Part shown: one piece after another, positions 11,243 to 20,585 of the stretch
Numbering within the stretch: the stretch's first letter is position 1
How the letters are laid out: every line of letters begins with the position of its first letter
From: Suilimivivens sp009774465
Lineage (GTDB): Bacteria; Bacillota; Clostridia; Lachnospirales; Lachnospiraceae
Direction of reading: 5' to 3'
Assembly (NCBI GenBank): GCA_947382645.1
Contig: CANDAE010000012.1
Span: 1 to 64,000 of the forward strand
Length of the DNA: 64,000 nucleotides
Notes under the pieces: model-generated
The model's input: only the letters and a program-made list of their open reading frames with translations
What the model was told of the DNA's origin: nothing
Database searches by the model: none
Translations under genes and position numbers: made by a program

Positions 11243-12151
11243 ATGAAAGAGAATACGAAGACTGGAAAGTTGACAGGACTTTCTGAAAGAAGCAGTGACA
11301 TGATACTTGTTGTTATCTGTGCCATTATCCTGTTTATAGTTGCATATCCATTGTACTATGTGCTGATTGCTTCCGTGTCAAATCCATATGATGTGTATGC
11401 GGGAAAGACGTTCCTTCTGCCCAGTCAGTTTACTCTGGACGGATATAAGGCAGTGTTTGCAGATCCCAGTATTTTAACCGGTCTTTTCAACAGTTTTAAA
11501 TATACGATTATCGGTACGGTGTTTTCAGTGGTAGTGCTTTATCTGGCGGCTTATCCTTTAAGTGTGAAAGATCTGCCCGGAAGAAAAGCCTTAAGCATTT
11601 TCTTTATTATCACAATGTACTTTGGCGGAGGCATGGTTCCTACCTATTTGATTGTAAAAGAGACAGGATTGATTAATAATATGTGGGCCCTCTTTTTACC
11701 GGGTGGAGTTGCAGTTGGAAATATGATTATTGTGAGGAACTTCTTTGAAAACAGTATTCCAAAGTCAATGGAGGAAGCTGCAAAAATAGATGGTGCTTCC
11801 AGATGGACTACATTTATCCGCATTGTGGTGCCTCTCAGCCGCTCTATCATGGCGGTTATGGTGGTTTTCAGTATGGTGGCCTACTGGAATGACTGGTTTA
11901 CTTCCATGATTTATCTGCCATCACCGGAAAAGGCTCCGCTGCCTTTGGTACTGCGGAATATTCTGATTAAAAGTTCAGCAAGTGCCAGCCAGGCAAGCAC
12001 TATATCCGGCGGATTTGCAGAACTGAACAAAATGACGGAAATGATCAAGTTTTCATCCATTATCATAGCGGCTGTTCCGATGCTGATTATTTATCCCTTT
12101 GTACAGAAGTATTTTGAAAAAGGATTTATGGCCGGTGCAGTAAAAGGCTGA
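11243..12151 (+). CDS. Sugar ABC transporter permease 2 (YtcP/CUT1 type)
   Basis: A 302-residue inner-membrane permease with about six helices and an intact EAA loop (EEAAKIDGASRWTTFIRI), typical of the CUT1 carbohydrate importers that pair with a LplB-like permease. The ATG has AGGAGG 7 nt upstream, and the gene follows permease 1 by 10 bp. No ATPase is encoded in the cluster, which is usual because such systems share an MsmK-type ATPase. With permease 1 and the binding protein both broken, this gene may be intact but idle. Confidence 0.93.
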   Translation: MKENTKTGKLTGLSERSSDMILVVICAIILFIVAYPLYYVLIASVSNPYDVYAGKTFLLPSQFTLDGYKAVFADPSILTGLFNSFKYTIIGTVFSVVVLYLAAYPLSVKDLPGRKALSIFFIITMYFGGGMVPTYLIVKETGLINNMWALFLPGGVAVGNMIIVRNFFENSIPKSMEEAAKIDGASRWTTFIRIVVPLSRSIMAVMVVFSMVAYWNDWFTSMIYLPSPEKAPLPLVLRNILIKSSASASQASTISGGFAELNKMTEMIKFSSIIIAAVPMLIIYPFVQKYFEKGFMAGAVKG

Positions 12152-12172
12152 TTGCCAGAAAGGAATTCGATT

Positions 12173-13854
12173 ATGAGAAAGAGAAATAAGTGCAGTTATG
12201 GAAAAAAGATAATAGCCTATGTACTTGCAACAGGTCTTGTGTTATCATTAACGGCGTGCGGAAATAAAGACTATGGACATCACGAAAAGGGAGTTGCAAA
12301 CCCGGATACAACCCAAACCCAGTTTGCCATTATGGGAGCGCAGAGCGCTTTAAGTCCCGGATATACGGATAATGTGGTTTTAAACCAGCTTCAGGAAGAG
12401 GCAGGGATAAATATTGACTGGACCACCATGAGCGAGTCTTTGGGTGAACAGGTGAATATCCGTATTGCAGGGGGGAACTTCCGGATGCTTTTCTTGGGGT
12501 GGGATTCAGCAATTATGATATATCCCGCTATGGGGATGATGGAACGTTCATTGATTTAACTCCCTATTTGACAGAAGAATATATGCCCAACTTAAACAGG
12601 ATTCTGGAAGAAAATCCGGATATCCGAAGCGCTATTACGATGGATGACGGATATATTTACGGTCTTCCGGCAGGGGAGCGCATGGGAACAGCCGGTATTG
12701 GCGCCCAGGAAGATTACAGCATTTATTCTATCCCCCAGTTTTCCATGATTAATAAGGCATGGCTGGATGATCTGGGGCTTGAGGTTCCCACTACTTTGGA
12801 AGAACTGCACACAGCCTTAAAAGCTTTTAAGGATAATGACATGAGTGCAAAATATTATGGAAATGATCCGGGCACAACGATTCCCATGAGTACGGGATTT
12901 GATCAGTGGTGCTGGGGACAGAACATTTTTTATGCAGGATTTGGCTTTACCAACTGGCCTAATGATGTGTGTAATGATCTGGTGCTGCGTGAGGATGGAA
13001 CGGTAGATTTTATATGCACTTCGGATGCATACCGGAAAGCGGTTACCTACTTTCATGACTGGTATGCGGAAGGGCTGATGGATGTAGAAATGTTCAGCCA
13101 GTCAGATACCCAATTGATTTCAAAATGCTCCCAGGGGTATGTAGGCGTGGCAACCTGGTGGTATATAGAGGAAGTAATGGGAGATTATGCAGAAGATTAT
13201 GTTTTTCTTCCCATACTTGACGGTCCTGACGGAACCCATAATGTGACAGTACGTACCGGTGGTGGAATTAACAGCGGCCAGCTTAATATTACAAAGGCAT
13301 GTAAAAGTCCTGCCAATCTTTTGAAGTTTTTTGATATGTGGTATGATCCGGAAATTGTTATGCAGCTTCAATATGGCCCCATTGATGTTTACTTTACAGG
13401 ACAAAATGAAGATGGTGTATGGCTGAGTATTTCAGATCAGGAAAGCAGGGAGAAATATGGGAAAGGTTCGGGAGAATTAAAGGGAGAATGTGAAGTTGCA
13501 GGCCCCAAGCTTATTCTCAGCGATTACTATCAGACTACTTTCCGCATGGAAGATCGGGCGATTGAGCGTCTGACAGATTTATATGATTTCTGGATGCCTT
13601 ATGTGGACAGCACCACAACTTATCCTGTGGATTGTGTATTTACCGGCAGGGAGCTGGACGATATTGACTGGTATAAAGCAAATTTTGAGAGCGCTGTTTC
13701 AGAGCAGGAAGGCTTATGGATAAAAAATGGCGGCCCTACGGATGCGGAATGGGAAGCGTACATTAAGCATTTAAAAGAAAAGTGTGGAATGGATAAGCTG
13801 CTGACAGTATATCAGGCAGCATATGACCGATATTCCGGAAAAACAACAGAATAA
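12173..13854 (+). pseudogene. Sugar ABC transporter substrate-binding lipoprotein, frameshifted at a G6 tract
   Basis: A family-1 extracellular solute-binding protein of about 560 residues. The start at 12173 (MRKRNKC) has AAAGGA upstream and encodes a lipoprotein signal with lipobox LTAC. The first frame ends at 12559. The correct frame is open from before 12499 to 13854. The break is at the G run 12470-12475: adding one G converts the local reading from GGNFRML to GGELPDAF, followed by LGVGFSNYD and the rest of the binding-protein fold. So one G is missing from what should be G7. Same type of lesion as in the adhesin at 931-937. Confidence 0.85.
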
Positions 13855-13885
13855 ATTATTTTAGCAGAAAGGAACAGGTGTAAGT

Positions 13886-15370
13886 ATGACAAGTCAGACA
13901 TTACGTGAAGCAAGAAAATATGAGGAGACGGCTGAAAAAATAATTAAAAGGGAAGACCGCCCGGATTTTCACTTGTCTGTGCGCACAGGCTGGCTGAATG
14001 ATCCCAATGGATTTTCTTATTACAAAGGGCAGTATCATTTATTTTATCAATATTATCCTTACGAATCAAGGTGGGGAAGTATGCATTGGGGGCATGCAGT
14101 AAGCCGTGACCTTCTGCATTGGGAATATCTTCCGGCAGCGCTGGCACCGGATGAAGTCTATGATAAGGATGGATGTTTTTCGGGAAGTGCAATAGAGCTT
14201 CCTGATGGCAGACATTTGCTTATGTACACAAGCGTATGTAAAAAGCATTTGGAAAATGATGTGTTTTGTGATATACAAACTCAGTCTCTTGCCATAGGAG
14301 ATGGTGTAGATTACGAAAAATATGCAAAAAATCCGGTACTTGATGAAAAGGATCTTCCCGAAGGCGCCAGCAATGTTGATTTTCGCGATCCCAAAATGTG
14401 GAAGGCCTCAGATGGCACTTTCTATTGTGTGATAGGGAGCCGGCCGGCAGATGGAAGCGGACAGATTTTATTGTATACAAGTAAAGACGGTTTTGAATGG
14501 AAGTTTAAAAGTGTGCTGATATCTAATCACTATCGTTTTGGAAAGATGTGGGAGTGTCCGGATCTTTTTAAACTGGATGATGCCTGGGTGCTGCTTGCCA
14601 ATCCCCAGGGGATGCTCCCGAAAGGATTTGAATATCACAATGGAGATGGGACGCTTTGCTTAATAGGAGATTTTGACGAAGAAGCAGGTACTTTTACGGA
14701 AAAGCATGATCAGTCTATTGACTATGGTATTGATTTTTATGCACCCCAGACGGTACTTTCTCCGGACGGGCGGAGAATTATGATCGGCTGGATGCAGAAC
14801 TGGGGCACCTGCAGTTTAAGAACGCCGGAGGAACCCTGGTTTGGCCAGATGAGCCTTCCCAGAGAACTGTCGGTAAAAAATGGCAGATTGTATCAAAGAC
14901 CTGTGAGAGAACTGGATGAGCTGCGCTGCAATAAGGTGGAACATAAAAATGTTTCTTTTTCAGATATTATCCGTCTTGAGGGTGTCAGAGGAAGAAGAGT
15001 GGATATGGAAGTGGAATTAAGGCCACAGGAAGGACAGGAGCTTTATCAGAAAGCGGCGATTCGCTTTGCCCAGGATGATAATTTTTATACAGCCTTGAGT
15101 TTTCGCCCAAGAGAATCTATACTAAAGGTAGACAGAAAGTTTTCAGGCTCCAGAAAGGCCATTATCCATCAAAGACGCTGCCTTGTAAACAGCACCGGCG
15201 GCAGACTCAAGCTGAGAATTATTTTGGACCGTTTCAGCGTGGAGGTCTTTGTAAATGATGGAGAGCATGTTATGACAGCTACCATGTACACAGACCAGAG
15301 TGCAGATGGAATTTCCTTCTTTGCAGATGGAAAAGTGAATATGGATGTTGTGAAATATGACTTGATTTAA
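13886..15370 (+). CDS. GH32 beta-fructosidase (sucrose-6-phosphate hydrolase / invertase / levanase-like)
   Basis: A 494-residue glycoside hydrolase of family 32 that hydrolyses beta-fructosyl bonds in sucrose or fructo-oligosaccharides. The catalytic nucleophile motif WLNDPNG (Asp39), the transition-state stabiliser motif FRDP (about residue 168) and the acid/base motif ECPD (about residue 220) are all present, followed by the C-terminal beta-sandwich. There is no signal peptide, so it acts in the cytoplasm on imported sugar. It sits 31 bp after the binding-protein gene and before the fructokinase, a normal order for a fructan operon. Whether the substrate is phosphorylated cannot be told from sequence. 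An ABC importer would deliver it unphosphorylated. Confidence 0.93.
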   Translation: MTSQTLREARKYEETAEKIIKREDRPDFHLSVRTGWLNDPNGFSYYKGQYHLFYQYYPYESRWGSMHWGHAVSRDLLHWEYLPAALAPDEVYDKDGCFSGSAIELPDGRHLLMYTSVCKKHLENDVFCDIQTQSLAIGDGVDYEKYAKNPVLDEKDLPEGASNVDFRDPKMWKASDGTFYCVIGSRPADGSGQILLYTSKDGFEWKFKSVLISNHYRFGKMWECPDLFKLDDAWVLLANPQGMLPKGFEYHNGDGTLCLIGDFDEEAGTFTEKHDQSIDYGIDFYAPQTVLSPDGRRIMIGWMQNWGTCSLRTPEEPWFGQMSLPRELSVKNGRLYQRPVRELDELRCNKVEHKNVSFSDIIRLEGVRGRRVDMEVELRPQEGQELYQKAAIRFAQDDNFYTALSFRPRESILKVDRKFSGSRKAIIHQRRCLVNSTGGRLKLRIILDRFSVEVFVNDGEHVMTATMYTDQSADGISFFADGKVNMDVVKYDLI

Positions 15371-15383
15371 CAGTCAGCCATGC

Positions 15384-15605
15384 AGAATTAGTTGTACAGT
15401 TTGGACGTGTGAGCTTGCTTGCAAAGGACAAAATGTGCGACTAATTCTATAGGGTGGACGCCCGGCATGAAATAAGTCACCAGCCAATATATAGAAGGAA
15501 AGCCAAATAATAAATTCTGGTGACTTATGAATGGCATGGCTGCGGTGCTGCCAGCGCAGAAAAACAGGCGCAAATTGGACGTGTGAGCTTGCTTGCAAAG
15601 GACAA
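15384..15605 (+). repeat. 31-bp direct repeats with two inverted repeats between GH32 and fructokinase
   Basis: The same 31 bp (beginning TTGGACGTGTGAGCTTGC and ending AAAGGACAA) occurs at 15401-15431 and 15575-15605. The first copy is enclosed by AGAATTAGT (15384-15392) and ACTAATTCT (15440-15448). A separate 12-bp inverted repeat, ATAAGTCACCAG (15472-15483) and CTGGTGACTTAT (15517-15528), lies between the copies. The second copy abuts the ribosome binding site of the fructokinase. No ORF is evident. It may be an RNA processing or attenuation region, or the footprint of a small mobile repeat. Confidence 0.7.
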
Positions 15606-15622
15606 CATTAAAGGAGGAAAAG

Positions 15623-16570
15623 ATGAAAAGCTATGACGTTACAGCATTAGGGGAATTGTTGATCGACTTTACAGAAAATGGAAAAAGCAGTCAGGGAAAT
15701 CCACTGTTTGAAGCAAATCCGGGAGGCGCGCCCTGCAATGTGCTGGCCATGCTTTCAAAGCTGGGGCATAAGACAGCATTTATCGGAAAGGTGGGAGCAG
15801 ATTTCTTTGGAGAACAGCTAAAAGCAGCAATCACAGAGGTTGGCATTGATGCCTCTTATCTTTGCATGGACGAGGAGATACACACAACCCTTGCTATGGT
15901 GCACACCTATCCTGATGGAGACAGAGATTTTTCCTTTTACCGGAATCCGGGAGCGGATATGATGCTGACGGAAAAAGAAGTGCCGGAAGAATTGATCAGC
16001 AATTCTAAAATATTTCATTTTGGCACCCTTTCCATGACTCATGAGGGGGTAAGGAAAGCCACGAAAAAGGCAATTGCTGCAGCAAAAGAAAGCGGGGCAC
16101 TGATTTCCTTTGATCCTAATCTTCGCCCTCCTTTATGGAAGTCCCTGGAGGATGCGAAAGAACAGGCGGCTTTTGGGTTTTCTCAGTGTGATATACTGAA
16201 AATTTCCGACAATGAAATCCAGTGGTTTACTGGAGAAGAAGATTATGATAAAGGAATTGAAAAACTAAGAAGCCAGTACGATATCCCGTTGATCTTGCTT
16301 TCTATGGGGAAAGAAGGAAGCAGGGCTTATTATAAAGATTTAAGAGTGGAAGTGGGGGCTGTTTTACAGGAAAATACCATTGAAACAACCGGCGCCGGTG
16401 ATACCTTTGGCGGCTGCTGCCTGTACTTTGTACTGAAATATGGACTGGAGCAGTTGGATGAGGAAAAGCTAAGAGAAATGCTTGCGTTTGCCAATAAGGC
16501 GGCATCCATTGTCACCACCAGAAAAGGCGCTCTTAGGGTAATGCCTTCTCTGGAAGAGATCAGGAATTAA
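15623..16570 (+). CDS. scrK: Fructokinase, PfkB family
   Basis: A 315-residue PfkB-family carbohydrate kinase that phosphorylates fructose released by the adjacent GH32 enzyme. The N-terminal sugar-binding signature (NPGGAPCNVLAMLSKLG) and the C-terminal ATP/catalytic signature TTGAGDTFGG with the base Asp are present. The ATG at 15623 has a perfect AAAGGAGG 7-8 nt upstream. The in-frame TTG at 15593 is not needed. It is the last gene of the sugar operon. Substrate assignment rests on family plus the GH32 neighbour. Confidence 0.92.
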   Translation: MKSYDVTALGELLIDFTENGKSSQGNPLFEANPGGAPCNVLAMLSKLGHKTAFIGKVGADFFGEQLKAAITEVGIDASYLCMDEEIHTTLAMVHTYPDGDRDFSFYRNPGADMMLTEKEVPEELISNSKIFHFGTLSMTHEGVRKATKKAIAAAKESGALISFDPNLRPPLWKSLEDAKEQAAFGFSQCDILKISDNEIQWFTGEEDYDKGIEKLRSQYDIPLILLSMGKEGSRAYYKDLRVEVGAVLQENTIETTGAGDTFGGCCLYFVLKYGLEQLDEEKLREMLAFANKAASIVTTRKGALRVMPSLEEIRN

Positions 16571-16727
16571 TCTGCTGTTATATGGAATTGTCGTGACGTG
16601 ATAGAGAATATCCCGAAAGCGGCAGTTCCTTTTTTATATAAAGAAATTTACGCAGACCAAATGCTTTTATGGCAGCAATTCTGCATGGCAGGAAATTACG
16701 TTTTATAATTTTTTTACAAATGTTTTA
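16571..16727 (+). other. Intergenic region after fructokinase
   Basis: 157 bp without a gene. I see AT-rich sequence and no clear rho-independent terminator for the sugar operon. Confidence 0.4.
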
Positions 16728-16757
16728 TTGACAGAATATATTTTTATCTGTTAAACT
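16728..16757 (+). promoter_or_regulatory. Sigma-A-type promoter of Rpn-like gene A
   Basis: TTGACA (16728-16733), 18 nt spacer, TAAACT (16752-16757). The same -35 and spacing occur before the second copy at 23696-23725. The predicted transcription start falls at the first base of the conserved RNA element. Confidence 0.65.
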
Positions 16758-16762
16758 AAATA

Positions 16763-16862
16763 AAAGCATAAATATTCTAAGATCGATTTGTTCTAATATC
16801 TGATTTTCTAATTGACATTCTTTGATGGGAATGTTTGTCATCTGTTTTAGAATCCTTGCTTT
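16763..16862 (+). ncRNA. Putative structured leader RNA, copy A
   Basis: A 100-nt segment with a near-identical counterpart at 23731-23830. It can fold into a closing stem in two parts, AAAGCA/TGCTTT and ATTCTAA/TTAGAAT, around an inner hairpin TGACA/TGTCA (16813-16817 with 16836-16840) with a further TTC/GAA. The inner loop differs in sequence from copy B but keeps pairing. The conserved single-stranded stretch GTTCTAATATC lies between stems. It begins at the predicted transcription start. No known RNA family assigned. Confidence 0.55.
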
Positions 16863-16896
16863 ATTTTCAATCAAAATTTAATTAGGCAGGGAGCGG

Positions 16897-16974
16897 ATGA
16901 ATGCTTTGCAGATGATAATACGTAATGGAAATCTCAAGCCAGCCCTTCCTGTCTGGGGAAGGGAGGAAGAATGA
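16897..16974 (+). CDS. Small upstream ORF coupled to Rpn-like gene A
   Basis: A 25-residue ORF starting MNALQMIIRNG with AGGGAG 3 nt upstream. Its TGA stop overlaps the ATG of the Rpn-like gene (ATGA). The equivalent place before copy B holds another coupled small ORF with a different sequence, so position and overlap are conserved rather than the peptide. It probably serves translational coupling. Confidence 0.5.
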   Translation: MNALQMIIRNGNLKPALPVWGREEE

Positions 16975-17864
16975 ATCAAGCGAAAGAAAAAAAAGATACG
17001 GTAGAAAAGGAGTTTGTTTCTTTTCCAGATATTGCGGCAGATGTGATTAATGCGCTTTTGTATGAAGGGAAAGAAACTGTTCAGATGAATCATCTTTGGC
17101 CGGGACCGACGGAAAGCATTTATCAGGGCTTTAGGAAATTGCGGAGTCAGTATGAGGATTTGTGTAAATATGAGATATCCCGCGGAAAAATCAAGCTTAT
17201 GTACCTGATATCCAATCAGAGCAGAACCGATGGAAAAATGCTGCTGCGCAAAGCCGGCTATGTGGGAGGTGTTTATCGGGAACAGTATGAGGGAAAGATT
17301 CAGAGTTGTTTTCCAGTAATTCAATTTATACTTTACTGGGGCAGTCCCAGATGGAGAAGCAGCCGGGAACTTGGAAGGCTGTTTCGGAAGAAAAAACTTC
17401 CCAGTGAAGCATGGAAATACATTGATGAGTTAAAACTTCATGTATTTGAAATGAGGCATCTGCCGGAAGAAACAAGAAAGCTGTTTCAAAGCGATATGAG
17501 GATTGTGGTGGATTACCTGGCGGAAGGAGAAAAGTATCGTTCTGACAGAAAAATCAGACATAAAGCCGCCTTGATTAAAATGATTAAGGTGCTTTCCGGA
17601 GAAACGGATACGGAAGATATTGAAAAGTGGATGGAGGAACAGGGAGTCAGAGAGGAGGATGAGCTTACTGTGTGCGAATTATTTGATCAGTATGTGAGAC
17701 AGGGAAGGGCCGAGGGTATTGCAACAGGCAGAATTGAGGGCGAAAACCGCTTTGCAAGGCTGGTGAAAATACTTATGGAAGGCGGAAGAAACGAGGATCT
17801 GCAAAAGGCTGTTTTAGATCAAAATTATAGAGAACAATTGTATTTGGAAGCCAATGTGATTTAA
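16971..17864 (+). CDS. Rpn-family / PD-(D/E)XK nuclease-type transposase-like protein, copy A
   Basis: A 297-residue protein of the clostridial Rpn (recombination-promoting nuclease, formerly transposase_31) group. The N-terminal nuclease-like domain includes DGK/IKLMYLI-type strands and MLLRKAGYVGGVYREQY. The C-terminal half has the charged FDQYVRQGRAEG tail and the FARLVKILMEGG segment typical of the group. The place where Rpn enzymes carry ExQ reads ISNQS here, so the acidic active-site residue appears replaced. Start at 16971 has GGGAGG upstream and overlaps the upstream small ORF. It is a close paralogue of the gene at 23913. I see no terminal inverted repeats, so it is not an active insertion sequence by itself. 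Confidence 0.8.
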   Translation: MNQAKEKKDTVEKEFVSFPDIAADVINALLYEGKETVQMNHLWPGPTESIYQGFRKLRSQYEDLCKYEISRGKIKLMYLISNQSRTDGKMLLRKAGYVGGVYREQYEGKIQSCFPVIQFILYWGSPRWRSSRELGRLFRKKKLPSEAWKYIDELKLHVFEMRHLPEETRKLFQSDMRIVVDYLAEGEKYRSDRKIRHKAALIKMIKVLSGETDTEDIEKWMEEQGVREEDELTVCELFDQYVRQGRAEGIATGRIEGENRFARLVKILMEGGRNEDLQKAVLDQNYREQLYLEANVI

Positions 17865-17919
17865 AGCCGCCCCAAGTTTACCCGTAAGGGACAGATTCAT
17901 AAAAGGACAGATTCCCTGA

Positions 17920-17949
17920 TTGCGGCATGACATAAGGATATGCTATAAT
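17920..17949 (+). promoter_or_regulatory. Extended -10 promoter of glnA
   Basis: TGCTATAAT (17941-17949) is an extended -10 with a perfect TATAAT. A weak TTGCGG lies 18 nt upstream. Two direct copies of GGACAGATTC (17888-17897, 17905-17914) sit upstream and may bind a regulator. A short hairpin AAAGCA/TGCTTT followed by T's lies in the leader and could attenuate. The repeats and hairpin are suggestions only. Confidence 0.55.
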
Positions 17950-18052
17950 CATACTAGCCGCAGAAATGCGGTAAAAAGTGGAAAATGAAAGCAGCATAGC
18001 TTTGCTTTTTAAGGGATGGCAAAGAATCGGGGCTGCGGAAAGGGAAGGAATT

Positions 18053-19483
18053 ATGGGTAAAATTGAGGAAATTAAAAAATTGTGCAAGGAAAACAATATC
18101 CGTATGATTGATTTTAAGATGACGGATATTGACGGACGGTGGCGTCACATTACAGTTCCGGTAGAGCGTTTTGGGGAGAGTACATTTACTTATGGAATTG
18201 GTTTTGACGGTTCCAATTACGGATATGCGCCGATTGAAAAGAGCGATATGGTATTTTTGCCGGATCCTGATACTGCTTATGTGGATCCCTTTGCAGAGGT
18301 TCCTACACTTACCATGTGCGGAAATGTATGCACCATTGGAAAGGGAGAGAATAAGCCTTTTGACCAGTATCCCAAAAATGTAAGTCTGCGGGCAGTAGAA
18401 TATATGAAGGAGTGCGGCATTGCAGACCGGATGGTGATTGGGCCGGAGTTTGAATTCTATTTATTTGATTCTGCACGTTTCCAGGTGTCGCCTCAGCAGT
18501 GCGGCTACCGGATAGATACCAGACAGGCAGATTGGAACTGTAATCTTGAAACGCCGGGGAATAATGGCTATGAGGTTCCCTATAAGGGGGGCTATCATGT
18601 GGCAGCACCACAGGATGTAGGATATGATCTGCGAAGCAGAATGTGTATGATGATGGAAGACTGGGGCATTAAAGTGAAATATCATCATCATGAGGTGGGC
18701 GGCCCTGGCCAGATGGAAATTGAGGTAGAGCTTGCAGATATGCCTGATATGGCGGATAATACCATGATTATTAAATATATTATCAAGAATATGGCTGCGA
18801 AAGAGGGCAAAACAGCAACTTTCCTGCCTAAGCCGATTTATCAGGAAGCTGGCAGCGGCATGCATGTGCATATGCTGCTTTTTAAAGATGGACAGCCTTT
18901 GTTTTATGATGAGAATGGATATTCAGGGCTTAGCCGCACTGCTCATTATTTTATGGGCGGCCTTCTTAAACACATTGCATCTTTATGTGCATTTACCAAT
19001 CCTTCCACCAACTCCTTTAAGCGTCTGGTGCCGGGATTTGAAGCGCCAGTTACCATTGGATATGCAACCTCAAACCGCAGTGCGGTAATTCGGATTCCTG
19101 CTTATGCAAAGTCTCCGGAAACCAAGCGTTTTGAACTTCGCAATCCTGATGCGACTGCCAATCCTTATTATGCATATTCGGCAATTTTGATGGCAGGCCT
19201 GGATGGAATTGAAAATCAGATTGATCCGGAAGCAAATGGATGGGGACCTTATGATTTTAATCTTTATACCCTTTCGGAGGAAGAACAGAAAAAGATCAAA
19301 GGATTGCCCAAGTCATTAGGCGAGGCATTGGATGCGCTGGAAGCAGATCATGATTATCTGACAAAGGGCGGTGTCTTCCCACAGAGACTGATTGATGTGT
19401 GGGTAGCACGTAAGCGGGCAGAGTTAAAGAAAATGGAGCAGATACCTTCCCCTGCTGAATTTAAAATGTACTACGACCTGTAG
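18053..19483 (+). CDS. glnA: Glutamine synthetase, type I
   Basis: A 476-residue type I glutamine synthetase making glutamine from glutamate, ammonia and ATP. Seen are the N-terminal beta-grasp (GFDGSNYGYAPIEKSDM), the metal/ATP motifs (GPEFEFYLF, HHEVGGPGQMEIEVE), GSGMHVHM, and the glutamate-binding NRSAVIRIP with RFELRNPDATANPY. The ATG at 18053 follows GGGAAGGAATT. The in-frame GTG at 17978 has no SD. It stands alone between a promoter and a strong terminator, with no glnR or glnB nearby. Confidence 0.96.
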   Translation: MGKIEEIKKLCKENNIRMIDFKMTDIDGRWRHITVPVERFGESTFTYGIGFDGSNYGYAPIEKSDMVFLPDPDTAYVDPFAEVPTLTMCGNVCTIGKGENKPFDQYPKNVSLRAVEYMKECGIADRMVIGPEFEFYLFDSARFQVSPQQCGYRIDTRQADWNCNLETPGNNGYEVPYKGGYHVAAPQDVGYDLRSRMCMMMEDWGIKVKYHHHEVGGPGQMEIEVELADMPDMADNTMIIKYIIKNMAAKEGKTATFLPKPIYQEAGSGMHVHMLLFKDGQPLFYDENGYSGLSRTAHYFMGGLLKHIASLCAFTNPSTNSFKRLVPGFEAPVTIGYATSNRSAVIRIPAYAKSPETKRFELRNPDATANPYYAYSAILMAGLDGIENQIDPEANGWGPYDFNLYTLSEEEQKKIKGLPKSLGEALDALEADHDYLTKGGVFPQRLIDVWVARKRAELKKMEQIPSPAEFKMYYDL

Positions 19484-19511
19484 TAAGTAGTTTGGTTATA
19501 AAATGGTAATT

Positions 19512-19550
19512 AAAAATGGATGGTGCGTTTTTGTGTGCCATCCATTTTTT
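19512..19550 (+). terminator. Rho-independent terminator after glnA
   Basis: AAAAATGGATGG (19512-19523) pairs with CCATCCATTTTT (from 19538), ending in a T run. The A/T flanks make it symmetrical, so it could also serve the minus-strand gene at 19645. Confidence 0.9.
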
Positions 19551-19644
19551 ACGGTACGCCTTGCGGCGCACCATTAAAATTAACTTGTAAGGTGTGTGCC
19601 CATTTAACATAGAGTTGCTTTACAAAATGCGCTTGCCTGCTGAT

Positions 19645-20472
19645 TTAAGATAAAAGGGATTCGTAAATAATTCTGTCGTTGTCTTTAAACACATTAAATA
19701 TGATACGGTCTATAAAATCACCCTGCACTTCCAAAAAACCGGCAACCGTTTTGCAGGCAATTTGGGCAGCTTTCTCATTTGGAAAATGGAATTCGCCTGT
19801 TGAGATACAGCAGAAAGCAACCGATCTTATTTCATTTTCCACACAGCATTTCAGAACGTTTTCGTAGCAATTTACCAGATCCTGACACAAATGCTCATTT
19901 AGTTTGTCATAAACGATTGGCCCAACGGTGTGTATCACATAATCACAGGGAAGATTATAACCGGAGGTTAAGGTAGCAGTGCCTGTTGGTTCTTCATAAT
20001 TTTTACCATATCGGATACGACGCTGAGTCATGATGTGGCTGCATTCTTCCCGAAGCTGTATGCCTGCACCGCTGTGAATGGCATTGTCAATGCACTTATG
20101 GCATGGAACAAAACAGCCCAGCATCTGTGAGTTGGCTGCATTTACAATTGCACCTGCTTTCAACCTTGTAATATCTCCCTGCCAGAGGGAAATTTTGTCT
20201 GCATAAGGAGAGGTGCTGCCAAACTGCTCTTTTATGGTTGGAATATCCTCTAAGGTTACAATGCCTTTTTCAGAAAGCTCATTCTTTAGGTAAGCGTCCT
20301 GTAAAAGCAGCAGTTCATTGGAAACTGGTTTTGGCATACGGATATTCATAAGGGAACGGATCAGCGTTTTCTTCTCTGCCAGGTCAAGATCATTGATTTT
20401 CAGTTGTTGGTAATCAGTGGAATCTTCTTTTAATTTTACTAAAAAAGCATTTATGCTGTTTGCAGAATTCAT
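19645..20472 (-). CDS. Protein-ADP-ribose hydrolase, zinc-dependent macrodomain type
   Basis: A 275-residue protein with an N-terminal helical region (about 1-75) and a macrodomain that removes ADP-ribose from proteins. The ADP-ribose-binding motifs are visible: GAIVNAANS and STGEFHFPNEKAAQIA near the diphosphate loop. The insert CFVPCHKCIDNAIHSGAG carries Cys/His residues matching the Zn-macro subgroup seen in bacteria. Those enzymes usually sit in operons with a SirTM ADP-ribosyltransferase and a lipoyl carrier protein. None is present here, so its target is unknown. Start ATG at 20472 has AAAGGA upstream. It is divergent from the MarR gene. Confidence 0.88.
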   Translation of the reverse strand: MNSANSINAFLVKLKEDSTDYQQLKINDLDLAEKKTLIRSLMNIRMPKPVSNELLLLQDAYLKNELSEKGIVTLEDIPTIKEQFGSTSPYADKISLWQGDITRLKAGAIVNAANSQMLGCFVPCHKCIDNAIHSGAGIQLREECSHIMTQRRIRYGKNYEEPTGTATLTSGYNLPCDYVIHTVGPIVYDKLNEHLCQDLVNCYENVLKCCVENEIRSVAFCCISTGEFHFPNEKAAQIACKTVAGFLEVQGDFIDRIIFNVFKDNDRIIYESLLS

Positions 20473-20585
20473 TGTATGTTCCTTTCAATTCATTGCTTAA
20501 TTTTAAAGGAAAACTGGATGCATACGCATCAGCCATTTTTATTTTAGCATATTTTACTATAATTGTACTTATTTATTCAAAAACC

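Noticed and set aside
17978..18052. N-terminal extension of glutamine synthetase from GTG 17978
   Set aside because: No SD before it, and the family start and a good SD are at 18053.
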